64,000 nucleotides of DNA from Achromobacter denitrificans NBRC 15125 (GTDB taxonomy: Bacteria; Pseudomonadota; Gammaproteobacteria; Burkholderiales; Burkholderiaceae_B): contig NZ_BCTQ01000007.1 of the NCBI RefSeq assembly GCF_001571365.1, forward strand, positions 1 through 64,000. Direction: 5' to 3'. The position numbers and the translations under genes are program-made. Within the stretch, counting starts at the first letter, position 1. Every line of letters starts with the position of its first letter. Shown in pieces: positions 49,993 through 59,077 of this stretch. The notes under the pieces were generated by a model, which saw only the letters and a program-made list of their open reading frames with translations, had not been told where the DNA came from and did no database searches.

Positions 49993-51177
49993 ATGCCCGC
50001 CCTGTCCTCCGAAGCGCGCGCCATCGCGCTGCTTGCCCTGGCCGCCTTCGTCAGCGCCAGCGCGTTCCGCATTTGTGATCCCATGTTGCCGCAGCTGGCG
50101 GCGGAATTCGGCACCACCACGGGGCAGGCCGCGCGCGCCGTGACCGCGTTCGCCGTGGCCTACGGCGTGCTCCAGATGTTTTTCGGCCCGCTGGGCGACC
50201 GCTACGGCAAGTACCGCGTCGTCAGCGTGGCGACCTTCGCCTGCGCGCTGGGCAGCGCCGGCGCCGTGGTGGCCGGATCCCTGGACGTGCTGGTGTTCTG
50301 CCGCGTGCTGTCGGGCGCGGCGGGGGCCGGCATCGTGCCGCTGTCGATGGCCTGGATCGGCGACAACGTGCCGTACGAGCGCCGCCAGGCCACCCTGGCG
50401 CGCTTCCTGACCGGCACTATCCTGGGCATGTCGGCCGGCCAGCTGGCCGGCGGCCTGTTCGCCGACACGGTGGGCTGGCGCTGGGCGTTCGCCGCGCTGG
50501 TCTGCGGTTACCTGATAGTGGGCGTGCTGCTGCTGATGGAAGTGCGGCGCCAGCGTGCCTCGGGCCTGGGGCAGGTCGATCCGGGCGCGGCGAAGCAGGG
50601 CTTCGTGGCGCAGGCGCGGCTGGTGCTGGGCACGCCCTGGGCGCGCGTGGTGCTGGCGACCGTCTTCGTCGAGGGCCTGCTGGTCTTCGGCGCCCTGGCT
50701 TTCGCGCCGTCCTACCTGCATGAGCGCTTCGGCATCTCGCTCACCGCCGCTGGCGCCCTGGTGGCCGTCTACGCGGTGGGCGGCCTGATCTACACGGTCG
50801 TGGCCGGGCGCATCCTGAAGCGCCTGGGCGAACGCGGCCTGGCGATCGCCGGCGGCCTGGTCCTGGGCGTGGCGTTCCTGTCGTATCTGCTCGGGCCGGT
50901 CTGGATGTGGAGCCTGCTGGCCAGCGTGCTGGCCGGCTTCGGCTATTACCTGCTGCACGCCACCCTGCAGACCAATGCGACCCAGATGGTGCCCTCGGCG
51001 CGGGGCACGGCGGTGGCCTGGTTCGCGTCCTGCCTCTTCATGGGCCAGGCGGCCGGCGTGGCCCTGGCCGGCGCGGTGGTCGATGAGATCGGGCCGCCCG
51101 CGTTGTTCGGCGGCTCGGCCGTGCTGCTGCCGCTGCTAGGCGGCTTCTTCGCGGGCGCGTTGAAACGCCGCCCGTAG
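49993..51177 (+). CDS. Major facilitator superfamily transporter
   Basis: A 394-residue twelve-helix MFS protein, DHA1-like. The A-motif between helices 2 and 3 is GPLGDRYGKYRVV, and the C-motif-like segment RVLSGAAGAGIVPLSMAWIGD is typical of drug exporters. The stop codon lies inside the left arm of a large palindrome, so its terminator or 3' end is probably formed by that structure. Confidence 0.9.
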   Translation: MPALSSEARAIALLALAAFVSASAFRICDPMLPQLAAEFGTTTGQAARAVTAFAVAYGVLQMFFGPLGDRYGKYRVVSVATFACALGSAGAVVAGSLDVLVFCRVLSGAAGAGIVPLSMAWIGDNVPYERRQATLARFLTGTILGMSAGQLAGGLFADTVGWRWAFAALVCGYLIVGVLLLMEVRRQRASGLGQVDPGAAKQGFVAQARLVLGTPWARVVLATVFVEGLLVFGALAFAPSYLHERFGISLTAAGALVAVYAVGGLIYTVVAGRILKRLGERGLAIAGGLVLGVAFLSYLLGPVWMWSLLASVLAGFGYYLLHATLQTNATQMVPSARGTAVAWFASCLFMGQAAGVALAGAVVDEIGPPALFGGSAVLLPLLGGFFAGALKRRP

Positions 51178-51358
51178 GATGGGTGGAGCGCGAGAGTTCT
51201 TAACCAAGAACTCAAGTATCCAGCGCGCGAAACCCATGCGGCCGCAAGAGGATGTTTTCCGGCCGGCGCTGGGCACTGTCTGCCCACGGCCGCATGGGTT
51301 TCGCGCGCTGGATGTCAACGTTCTAGCTTAAGAACTCTCGCGCTCCACCCATCCTACG
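51173..51358. repeat. Large two-tier palindrome (possible repeat element/bidirectional terminator)
   Basis: Outer arms 51173-51203 and 51328-51358 are perfect 31-bp reverse complements; inner arms 51220-51244 and 51287-51311 are perfect 25-bp reverse complements. The tip adds tgggca/tgccca. The outer arm begins within the stop of the MFS gene. The gtaggatgggtggagcgcg ends resemble the gatgggtggcgcgcg inverted repeats inside the long repeats at 6884 and 19970, so they may be one family. It sits between convergent MFS and gltX genes. Confidence 0.9.
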
Positions 51359-51427
51359 AATCGCGCATACGAGCGTCGCGCAATCGCGCATGCAAGCGTC
51401 GCGCAATCACGCATACGAACGTCGCGC
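51359..51427. repeat. Three 23-bp tandem repeats before the gltX stop
   Basis: Three head-to-tail 23-nt units of the form aatcgcgcata-gagcgtcgcgc (51359-51381, 51382-51404, 51405-51427) with a few substitutions run from the edge of the palindrome to within 5 bp of the gltX stop codon. Confidence 0.85.
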
Positions 51428-51431
51428 TTGC

Positions 51432-52838
51432 CTAGATCGCCGCCAGGCGCTTGAGCACCGTCTGCTTGCCCAGCAGGGCCAGCACGGCGTCGACCGCGGG
51501 GGTCTGGGTCTGGCCGGTGACGGCCACGCGCAGGGGGATGGCCAGTTGCGGCATCTTCATGCCGCGGTCGGCCAGCACCGCCTTGATCAGCGCCGACAGG
51601 GCCTCGCGGGTCCAGTCGATGTCCTGGGCGCGCTGGGCGAAGTCGGCCAGCGCTTCGCGCGCGGCGGCCGTCAGGTGCTGCTCCGCCAGGTCGGCGGGGG
51701 CGCCCTTGAATTCGCCGCAGAACAGCATGGCGCCGTCGGCCAGCTGTTCCAGGGTTTCGGCGCGGTCCTTCAGCAGGCCCATGATGCCCGGCAGGTCGAT
51801 CTTTTCCGGGTGGCCGCCGCGGGTGGCGACGCGCGGCGCCACGCGTTCGGCCAGCTCGGCGTTGTCCATCTGCTTGATGTAGTGGGCGTTGACCCAGTTC
51901 AGCTTCTTCGGATCCCATTGCGAAGCCGATTTGGACAGGTGCCGGGTGTCGAACCACGACACCAGCTGCTCGCGGCTGAAGAGCTCGTCGTCGCCGTGGC
52001 TCCAGCCCAGGCGGGCCAGGTAGTTGACCATAGCCTCGGGCAGGTAGCCCTCGTTGTCGTACTCCATCACATTGACGGCGCCGTGGCGCTTGGACAGCTT
52101 TTCGCCGTCCGGGCCCAGGATCATCGGCACGTGGCCGTATTCGGGCAGCGTGGCGCCGAGCGCGCGCAGGATGTTGATCTGGCGGGGCGTGTTGTTGACG
52201 TGGTCGTCGCCGCGCAGCACGTGGGTGATGCCCATGTCCCAGTCGTCGACCACGACGCAGAAGTTGTAGGTGGGCGTGCCGTCCGGGCGCGCGATGATCA
52301 GGTCGTCGAGCTCGGTGTTGTCGAAGCTGATCGTGCCCTTGACCATGTCGTTCCAGGAGGTTGCGCCTTCCTGGGGATTCTTGAAGCGCACGACGGGCTT
52401 GCGGCCTTCCGGGATGGCGGGCAGCGTCTTGCCGGGCTCGGGGCGCCAGGTGCCGTCGTAGCGCGGCTTGTCGCCGCGCGCGCGCGCGGCTTCGCGCATG
52501 GCTTCCACTTCCTCGGGCGAGCTGTAGCAATGGTAGGCGGTGCCGGCGGCCAGCATCTGCCCGACCACTTCGCGGTAGCGGTCCATGCGCTGCATCTGGT
52601 AGAACGGACCTTCATCGGGCTGCATGCCCAGCCAGTCCATGCTGTCCAGGATGGCCTGGACCGCTTCCGGCGTGGAGCGCTCGACGTCCGTGTCTTCGAT
52701 GCGCAGGACGAAGGTGCCCTGGTGGTGGCGCGCGAAGGCCCAGGAGAACAGCGCCGTGCGGGCGCCGCCCAGATGCAGGAAACCCGTGGGCGAAGGCGCG
52801 AAGCGGGTACGAATGGGGGAGGAGGCGTTGGAAGTCAT
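51432..52838 (-). CDS. gltX: Glutamyl-tRNA synthetase
   Basis: A 468-residue class I aminoacyl-tRNA synthetase. Start [20 protein letters not shown] chosen over an in-frame ATG ten codons upstream. The HIGH equivalent is [12 protein letters not shown], and the KMSKS equivalent is [13 protein letters not shown]. The C-terminal half is the anticodon-binding helical domain. A discriminating enzyme is expected from length, but that cannot be settled here. Confidence 0.96.
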   Translation of the reverse strand: MTSNASSPIRTRFAPSPTGFLHLGGARTALFSWAFARHHQGTFVLRIEDTDVERSTPEAVQAILDSMDWLGMQPDEGPFYQMQRMDRYREVVGQMLAAGTAYHCYSSPEEVEAMREAARARGDKPRYDGTWRPEPGKTLPAIPEGRKPVVRFKNPQEGATSWNDMVKGTISFDNTELDDLIIARPDGTPTYNFCVVVDDWDMGITHVLRGDDHVNNTPRQINILRALGATLPEYGHVPMILGPDGEKLSKRHGAVNVMEYDNEGYLPEAMVNYLARLGWSHGDDELFSREQLVSWFDTRHLSKSASQWDPKKLNWVNAHYIKQMDNAELAERVAPRVATRGGHPEKIDLPGIMGLLKDRAETLEQLADGAMLFCGEFKGAPADLAEQHLTAAAREALADFAQRAQDIDWTREALSALIKAVLADRGMKMPQLAIPLRVAVTGQTQTPAVDAVLALLGKQTVLKRLAAI

Positions 52839-52958
52839 AGATGGCAATGATAGCGGCTGCGACGCCACAAAACGGCGCCAGGCTGGGCCCGCATCAAGCG
52901 GATGGCGGGTTTGTCTTGTTACGATGAACGGTATTTTAGATTAGCGACCGCGACCCCT

Positions 52959-55400
52959 ATGCTGCGACACGCTCTCGCCTCGATGTTCGAACCCAGTTCG
53001 CTGGTGATCGTCGCCGACCGGCCCCTGCCGGCGGCGGGTTCGCTATCGCCCGCGCTCAAGGCGAAAACCACCGTGGTGGCGTGCGAGGCGGGCGCCGCGC
53101 CGGATCTCCCGGACCGCCTGGAGGGGCTGGCGCCGGGGGAGCGGCCTGATCTGGCCCTGGTTTGCGTGTCGCCGGCGGTCCTGCCGGAGACGCTGCGCCG
53201 CCTGTCGCCGCTGGCGCCCCGTTCGGTGATCCTGCTGCCGCACGAACTCCCCGACCCCTATCCGCGCGGCACGCTGGCGCTGTGCCGGGCCTGGGCCGAG
53301 GAAAACCGCTGCGAACTGCTGGGCCCGCGCTCGTTCGGCGCCCAGCGTCCCCATGCCGGCCTGAACCTGAGCCAGCACCCCGTGCTGGCGCGCGCCGGCC
53401 GCGTGGCGCTGCTGGCGCAGTCGCGCTCCATCATGGCCGCGGTCATGGACTGGGCAGAAGACGTGCACATCGGCTTTTCCACCGCCGTGTCGCTGGGCGA
53501 CGAGGCGGTAGTGGGCCTGCCCAAGGTGCTGGACTACCTGGCGAGCGATCCGCGCACAGACAGCATCGTGCTCTATCTGGAGGATGTGGGCCCGGCCCGA
53601 GAATTCATGAGCACGCTGCGCGCGGCGGCCTCCGTCAAGCCGGTGATCGTGCTCAAGGCGGGCCGGTCCGACACCGACAGCGGCGACGCCATCTTCGACG
53701 CCGCCCTGCGCCGCGCCGGCGCGGTGCGGGTGCGCTACTTCGTGCAGCTGTTCTCGGCAGTGAAGGTGCTGGGCTATACGCGGCGGCCCAAGGGCCGGCG
53801 CGTGGCGCTGATCTCCAACGGCAGCGGGCCTCCCCAGCTGGCCATGGACCTGATCGGCCCCGACGCGGCGGTGCTGCGCGCCGAACTCGCGCCCGCCACC
53901 CAGCGCGCCCTGGCGGCCATGCTGGAGCCGGACGCGGCCAGCGCCAACCCCGTCATCACCTTCACCCCGCTGACGCCGGAGCGCATCCGCGCCATCCTGG
54001 ACGCGGTGCTGGACGATCCCGGCGTGGACGGCGTGCTGGTGCTGCTGGCGCCCGATGCGCTGGCCGACATGCCGGCCGTGGCGCGCGAGCTGGCGCAGAT
54101 CGCGCCCAAGGCGAAAAAGCCGGTGGTGACCTGTTTCATGGGCGACGCCGGCATGCGGCCCCTGCGGCGCATGCTGGACGACGCGGGCACGTCGGCGTTC
54201 CGCACGCCCGAATCGGCGGCCGACGCATTCGGCGTGCTGGCGACCCACTACTACAACCAGCAGTTGCTGCTGCAGACGCAACCGCCGGAACCCGCCACCC
54301 ACGTGCCGGACCTGACGGCGGCCCGCGAGGTGGTGGCGCGGGTGCGCGCCGATTGCCGGCGCGAACTCACCAGCTCCGAAATCCGGACCCTGCTGGCCCT
54401 GTTCTACGTGCCGCTGCGCGACATGCCCATGGACGTGGCGGCCGCCGAACCCGAATCCCGCCCCATGGCGATCCGGGTGCGGCGCGATCCGCAGTTCGGC
54501 CCGGTCATCCGCTTCGGCGCGGGCGGGCCGGACGCGGTGCTGTCGCTGGCCGATCGGGGCGTGGACCTGCCGCCGCTCAACGGCTTCCTGGCCCGCCAGC
54601 TGATCGAGCGCAGCCGGCTGTGGCGCCGGGTGCTGGCGCCGCGCATCGGCCACATGGCGGCCGAGGCGCTGCAGCAGGCGCTGGTGCTGGTGTCCGAGCT
54701 GGTCTCGGAACTGCCCGACATCGAAACCCTGGATATCGATCCGCTCTACGCCGGCGAGACGCACCTGCGCGCCGGCGGCCTGCGGATGACGCTGACCGAA
54801 AAGCCGGGCTGCGAATCGCCCCAGGCCGCCGGCTATCCGCACATGGCGATCCATCCCTATCCGGCCCGGCTGGTGCAGGTGCGGCGCTTCGCGGACGGCA
54901 TTCCCTGGGTGCTGCGGCCCATTCGCCCCGAGGACGCCGAGCCGCTGCAGGAATTCATCCGCGGCCTGTCCGAGCGTTCGCGCTACATGCGCTTCGTGTC
55001 CATGATGCGCGAACTGACGCCGCGCATGGTGTCGCGCTACACCCAGGTCGACTACCACCGCGAACTCGCGCTGGTGGCGGCCACGCAAGTGCCGAACCCG
55101 GCCAACCGCGGCCATCCGCGCGAGGTGCTGGTGGGGTTCGCGCACTACCTGCGCAATCCGGACGGCCGGGGGGCGGAGTACGCGCTGGTGATCGGGGACG
55201 ACTGGCAGCGGCGCGGCCTGGGCCGCCAGCTGATGACGGCCCTGATCGACGCGGCGCGCGAGCAGGGCCTGGAATACATCGACGGCCTGGTCCTCTCGAC
55301 CAACCGGCCCATGCTGGCGCTGATGACCAGCCTGGGCTTCACCAACGACGCGGATCCGGAGGATCCGACGATGCGGCGGGTCTGGCTCAACCTGACCTGA
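52959..55400 (+). CDS. Pat/YfiQ-like protein acetyltransferase (acyl-CoA synthetase domain plus GNAT)
   Basis: An 813-residue protein. Residues 1 to about 635 resemble an ADP-forming acyl-CoA synthetase, including GRVALLAQSRSIMAAVMDWA and an ATP-grasp-like section. Residues about 645-813 form a GNAT domain (IPWVLRPIRPEDAEPLQEFI, and the acetyl-CoA loop DDWQRRGLGRQLM). The catalytic-histidine segment of true synthetases (S-H-T-G-A) is not seen; the region reads SGDAIFDAALRRAGA. That fits Pat, where the large domain is regulatory and the GNAT domain acetylates lysines, classically of acetyl-CoA synthetase. Start MLRHALASMFEP preferred over an upstream frame. Confidence 0.88.
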   Translation: MLRHALASMFEPSSLVIVADRPLPAAGSLSPALKAKTTVVACEAGAAPDLPDRLEGLAPGERPDLALVCVSPAVLPETLRRLSPLAPRSVILLPHELPDPYPRGTLALCRAWAEENRCELLGPRSFGAQRPHAGLNLSQHPVLARAGRVALLAQSRSIMAAVMDWAEDVHIGFSTAVSLGDEAVVGLPKVLDYLASDPRTDSIVLYLEDVGPAREFMSTLRAAASVKPVIVLKAGRSDTDSGDAIFDAALRRAGAVRVRYFVQLFSAVKVLGYTRRPKGRRVALISNGSGPPQLAMDLIGPDAAVLRAELAPATQRALAAMLEPDAASANPVITFTPLTPERIRAILDAVLDDPGVDGVLVLLAPDALADMPAVARELAQIAPKAKKPVVTCFMGDAGMRPLRRMLDDAGTSAFRTPESAADAFGVLATHYYNQQLLLQTQPPEPATHVPDLTAAREVVARVRADCRRELTSSEIRTLLALFYVPLRDMPMDVAAAEPESRPMAIRVRRDPQFGPVIRFGAGGPDAVLSLADRGVDLPPLNGFLARQLIERSRLWRRVLAPRIGHMAAEALQQALVLVSELVSELPDIETLDIDPLYAGETHLRAGGLRMTLTEKPGCESPQAAGYPHMAIHPYPARLVQVRRFADGIPWVLRPIRPEDAEPLQEFIRGLSERSRYMRFVSMMRELTPRMVSRYTQVDYHRELALVAATQVPNPANRGHPREVLVGFAHYLRNPDGRGAEYALVIGDDWQRRGLGRQLMTALIDAAREQGLEYIDGLVLSTNRPMLALMTSLGFTNDADPEDPTMRRVWLNLT

Positions 55401-55422
55401 GGCGCCGTCGGCGCCGGCCCGT

Positions 55423-56115
55423 TCAGGCGGCTTTTTCGGCTGGCTGCGCGGGCCGCAGCCGCGCCGTCGCCTCGTCCACGGACAGCACGTCGCCGAAGAA
55501 CAGGATCCAGCCGTGCAGGGCGTTCTCGTGCTCGGCCGGCGTAACCGCCGCCAGCGCGTCATCGACCATGATGCTGCGGAAATCCCGCATCATCGCGTCG
55601 CGCGCGGTGGATTCGCAGCAGACGTTGGTGACCGTGCCGGCGATCAGCAGCGTGTCCACGCCGCGCCCGCGCAGCAGCGGCTCCAGCTCCGACGATCCCG
55701 GCGCCATGGCGCTGTAGAAGCGCTTGACCACCCGCAGGTCGGAATCGTGAGTCCGCAGGTCCGGATGCAGCGCGAAGCCGGGCGAATCGCGGCGCAGCGT
55801 CTCCAGGCGTTTCGCGCTGCGTTCGGGCGTCAGCATCACGTTGTGGTGGTGCGACCAGAACGAGTCGGCGTTGTCGGAGGCGGTCTGCACCCAGACCACC
55901 GTGCCGCCGGCGGCACGGACCGCGTCGCACAGGCGGTTGATGGGGCCGATCAGGCCGCGCGCCGGCGCGCATTCGCCCTGGTAGCCCGGCAGGGTGAAGT
56001 ACTGCTGCATATCGATCACCACCACGGCGAGGCGCGCGGCGGGCAGTTCGTCATAGGGGTGCAGGCGGCCCTGGCGGGCAACGACCCGGTCCCGTACCCA
56101 TTGGGGGAATTCCAT
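55423..56115 (-). CDS. Isochorismatase-family cysteine hydrolase
   Basis: A 230-residue cysteine hydrolase. The triad is visible: aspartate in LAVVVIDMQQYF, lysine in LRVVKRFYSAM, and cysteine in GTVTNVCCESTARDA. The family hydrolyses amides such as nicotinamide, ureidoacrylate, biuret or carbamoyl compounds. It follows an NMT1-type importer by 9 bp, so its substrate is probably what the importer brings in (inference); a nitrogen-containing heterocycle or ureide fits best. Confidence 0.88.
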   Translation of the reverse strand: MEFPQWVRDRVVARQGRLHPYDELPAARLAVVVIDMQQYFTLPGYQGECAPARGLIGPINRLCDAVRAAGGTVVWVQTASDNADSFWSHHHNVMLTPERSAKRLETLRRDSPGFALHPDLRTHDSDLRVVKRFYSAMAPGSSELEPLLRGRGVDTLLIAGTVTNVCCESTARDAMMRDFRSIMVDDALAAVTPAEHENALHGWILFFGDVLSVDEATARLRPAQPAEKAA

Positions 56116-56124
56116 GGCGGTTCC

Positions 56125-56961
56125 TTATCCGTAGCGCCGCGCGACGGCGGCTTCGATGCGATACACGGCCAGGTACATCACGCTGGAGATCACGGCCAGC
56201 ACGGCGATGGCGGTCATGACGATGTTCAGCTTGAACACCTGGCTGCCGTTCATGATGAGAAAGCCCAGGCCGGAGTCGGCCGACTGGAACTCGCCCACGA
56301 TGACGCCCACCAGCGCCAGGCCGATGTTCATCTTCACGGCGGCGATGAGCGTGGGCACGCTGCCCGGCAGCACCACCTTGGTCAGCACCTGCCAGCGGCT
56401 GGCGCCGAAGGTGTGGGCGAGCTTCACCTTGTTGAGGTCGATGCCGCGAAAGCCCGCGTAGACCACCATGATGGTCACGAACACCGCGATGGCCACGGCC
56501 ATGCCGTACACCGCGTAGTCCGACCCCAGCCACAGGTAGAAGATCGGCACGAAGGCGATCTTGGGCATGGCGTTGGCCACCACCAGGAAGGGGTCGATCA
56601 CCTTGTACAGGAAGTCCGACCACCACAGCGCGGCCGCCACCACGATGCCGATCGCCATGCTGAGGGTGAAGCCCACCAGCGTCGCGGAAAGCGTGGTCAT
56701 GATGTGCTTGCCCAGGCTGCCGTGGTTCCACAGTTCGAGGAACGTGGGCCAGAGCGCGCTGGGATAGCTGGTCAGCAGCGGGTTGAGCACGTGCATGCGC
56801 GGCAGGATTTCCCAGGCGCACAGGAAGACTGCGAGCAGCAGGACCTGCGCCACCCGCACCTGCCGGCGGCGAGCGCGGTCGCGGCGCAGGTAGGCCAGGT
56901 ACTTCTCGCTGGGCGCGCGCACGGGGCGCAGGGGGACGGTGTTGGCGATGGGCGCGTTCAT
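56125..56961 (-). CDS. ABC transporter permease (SsuC/TauC/ThiX type)
   Basis: A 278-residue permease with about six hydrophobic segments. The coupling loop near 190-210 reads VKLAHTFGASRWQVLTKVVL, typical of nitrate/sulfonate/taurine-type importers. It starts 3 bp after the ATPase gene and is followed 9 bp later by the hydrolase gene. Confidence 0.92.
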   Translation of the reverse strand: MNAPIANTVPLRPVRAPSEKYLAYLRRDRARRRQVRVAQVLLLAVFLCAWEILPRMHVLNPLLTSYPSALWPTFLELWNHGSLGKHIMTTLSATLVGFTLSMAIGIVVAAALWWSDFLYKVIDPFLVVANAMPKIAFVPIFYLWLGSDYAVYGMAVAIAVFVTIMVVYAGFRGIDLNKVKLAHTFGASRWQVLTKVVLPGSVPTLIAAVKMNIGLALVGVIVGEFQSADSGLGFLIMNGSQVFKLNIVMTAIAVLAVISSVMYLAVYRIEAAVARRYG

Positions 56962-56964
56962 GGG

Positions 56965-57783
56965 TCAACCCTCCACGTGGACGTCCAGTTCGTCCCAGAG
57001 CTGTTTGAAGTAGGTATTGAATTCCGGCCGCGAGCGCGCCTGGAAAGGCGTCGGCCGGACCTGGCCGTCCCCGTAGTGGATGCGGTACTGGCTCTTCAGG
57101 CGGCCCGGGCGGCGCGACAGCACGATCACGCGGTCCGTCATGGCGATGGCTTCGCCGATGTCGTGCGTGACCAGCACCACCGTCTTGCCCTCGCGGCGCA
57201 GGATGTCCACCACCTCGTCGGAGATCGCCAGCCGCGTCTGCGAATCCAGCGCGGAGAAGGGCTCGTCCAGGAGGATCACGTCCGGCTCCGTGACCAGGGT
57301 GCGGGCCAGCGCCGCGCGCTGGCGCATGCCGCCCGACAGCTGGCGCGGCGTATGCGACAGGAAGGCGCCCAGCCCGCATTTCTCCAGCAGGTGCACGGCG
57401 CGCGCTTCGCTGCGCGCATCGCGCCGGCCCTGGATCTCCGCGCCCAGCATGACGTTGTCCAGGATGCTGCGCCACTCGAACAGGTAGTCCTGCTGGAGCA
57501 TGTAGCCGATGCGCGGATTGGGCTTGGTCACGGCCTGGCCGTCTATCGTCACCGACCCCGAGGTGGGCGGGATAAGGCCCGCGATCAGGGAGAGCAGCGT
57601 GCTCTTGCCACAGCCGCTTTGCCCGATCAGGCTGACGAATTCGCCCGCGGCCAGCGCGAACGACACGTTCGACAGCGCCTCGGTCTCGCCTTCCTGGGTG
57701 AAGTACGACAGACAGACGTCGCGCAGCTCGATCTTGGCCGTGGCTGCGTCCGGCTTCAGGTTATGGACGACCGCGCCCATCAT
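56965..57783 (-). CDS. ABC transporter ATP-binding protein (SsuB/TauB type)
   Basis: A 272-residue ATPase. Walker [10 protein letters not shown] near 54, signature [15 protein letters not shown], Walker [15 protein letters not shown], switch histidine [12 protein letters not shown]. The first ATG overlaps the binding-protein stop by 4 bp; a second ATG follows directly. It serves the nitrate/sulfonate/thiamine-precursor class of importers. Confidence 0.93.
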   Translation of the reverse strand: MMGAVVHNLKPDAATAKIELRDVCLSYFTQEGETEALSNVSFALAAGEFVSLIGQSGCGKSTLLSLIAGLIPPTSGSVTIDGQAVTKPNPRIGYMLQQDYLFEWRSILDNVMLGAEIQGRRDARSEARAVHLLEKCGLGAFLSHTPRQLSGGMRQRAALARTLVTEPDVILLDEPFSALDSQTRLAISDEVVDILRREGKTVVLVTHDIGEAIAMTDRVIVLSRRPGRLKSQYRIHYGDGQVRPTPFQARSRPEFNTYFKQLWDELDVHVEG

Positions 57784-58784
57784 TGCGCCTTCTTGGCGAA
57801 GTCCGCCACCACGACGTCTTCATACTTCACGCGCGCGCTGTCCTTCATGACGGCGCTGGCGATCAGCATGTCCTGCAGCTGCTTCATCGCCTCCGCCGTC
57901 ACCAGCGGCGAGCTCTTCCAGATCTGGTATTTCTTGTAGCGCTCGATGGCCTCGGTCACGGCGGCCTGGTCCATGCCCGGGAAGTAGGTCATGATCTGGG
58001 GCGTCAGCGCGGCCGCGGGCGTGTCCTGCACGTATTTCTCGGCGCGGGCCACCACGTTGGTCCAGGCCTGGATGGCCTTGGGATTGTCGCGGATGTATTT
58101 GTCGGTGGCCGTGAAGACGGTGTAGTCCACCTGGCCCACTTCGTGGCCGACCGAAGCCACGATATAACCCTTGCCGTTGCGCACCAGTTCGCCGGCCTCG
58201 GGTTCCAGGAAGATGCCGTACTCGCCCTGTCCCGCCATCCAGGCGCCGGCGCGCGCCGGGATGCCGATATTGTTCAGCAGCTTCACGTCCTTTTGCGGAT
58301 CCACGCCATGCTTGCGCAGCGCCGTCTCCAGGAACACGAGCGGGTTGGAACCCGGCCGGAAGCCGATGATCTCCTTGCCCTTGAGCATGGACCAGTCGAA
58401 CTTCTCCACCGGCTTGCGCGCCAGCAGGAAGAAGCCGTCGGTGGCGGTCAGCCCCGCGAAGATCTTGGGCTTGACCGGGGACTCGCTGTTCTGCACGTAG
58501 ATGGAGGCCTCGGGGCCGATCAGCACGATGTCGGCGCTGCCCGAAAGCAGGGCGGTCATGCCTTTGTCGGTGCCCTGGGAGGTCTTCATCGACACGTCCA
58601 GTCCCGCGTCCTTGAAGTAGCCCTGCGACAGCGCCACGTACTTGGGCACGTAGAGGATGGAACGCACCACCTCTTCGTAGCGGACCTTCACGGGGGGATT
58701 CAGGGCTTCGGCCTGGGCGGCCAGGGGGGCGAGCAGCGCGAGCAGCGCCGCGCCCGCCAGTCGGGGCGATGGCAAGGATTTCAC
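57780..58784 (-). CDS. ABC transporter substrate-binding protein (NMT1/THI5-like)
   Basis: A 334-residue periplasmic protein, probably starting at GTG 58784, with aggag 10 nt upstream, giving the signal peptide VKSLPSPRLAGAALLALLAP ending AQA-E. A longer frame to 58943 has no signal sequence. Motifs LYVPKYVALSQGYFKDAGLD and GTDKGMTALLSGSADIVLIG are typical of NMT1/THI5-like binders of pyrimidines, sulfonates or related solutes. It is the first gene of the importer-hydrolase operon. Confidence 0.9.
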   Translation of the reverse strand: MKSLPSPRLAGAALLALLAPLAAQAEALNPPVKVRYEEVVRSILYVPKYVALSQGYFKDAGLDVSMKTSQGTDKGMTALLSGSADIVLIGPEASIYVQNSESPVKPKIFAGLTATDGFFLLARKPVEKFDWSMLKGKEIIGFRPGSNPLVFLETALRKHGVDPQKDVKLLNNIGIPARAGAWMAGQGEYGIFLEPEAGELVRNGKGYIVASVGHEVGQVDYTVFTATDKYIRDNPKAIQAWTNVVARAEKYVQDTPAAALTPQIMTYFPGMDQAAVTEAIERYKKYQIWKSSPLVTAEAMKQLQDMLIASAVMKDSARVKYEDVVVADFAKKAQ

Positions 58785-58912
58785 GGGACTTTCTCCTGCG
58801 TCTTGGATGCCACGCCGATACCCGGCGCAACACACGGCCAATGGGAATGGGTCGACTGCAACAACAGGGAAGCCCGAGAACCTGCTTAGCCCGGGCCGGT
58901 AAGGCTTGGATC

Positions 58913-58933
58913 GAATACTATATTCAATACAAA
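58913..58933. promoter_or_regulatory. Candidate operator, copy 1, upstream of the NMT1-type operon
   Basis: The 21-mer starting gaatactatattcaatac shares 16 of 21 positions with the copy at 59010. Both lie upstream of the importer operon in an A+T-rich stretch. Confidence 0.45.
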
Positions 58934-59009
58934 CAGGCGACAAGCCTTTTTCTGATCGGCGTTTTTCTCTATGGACGAGCGCAAGCGCCGCCTTGAAAAT
59001 TCAAGGCTG

Positions 59010-59030
59010 GAATACTAGTTGGTATACAAA
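59010..59030. promoter_or_regulatory. Candidate operator, copy 2, GntR-like
   Basis: The sequence gaatactagttggtatac continues into aaa. The ggtatacaaaa part resembles the tgtataca-type sites of GntR/FCD regulators. A perfect 16-bp palindrome, ccttgaaaattcaagg, lies just upstream at 58991-59006. No GntR gene is in the window, so the regulator would be elsewhere. Confidence 0.45.
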
Positions 59031-59077
59031 ATGAGTTTTGCCGCCCGAGGCCGGGCGGCCGTCGGGCCGCCGTTGGC

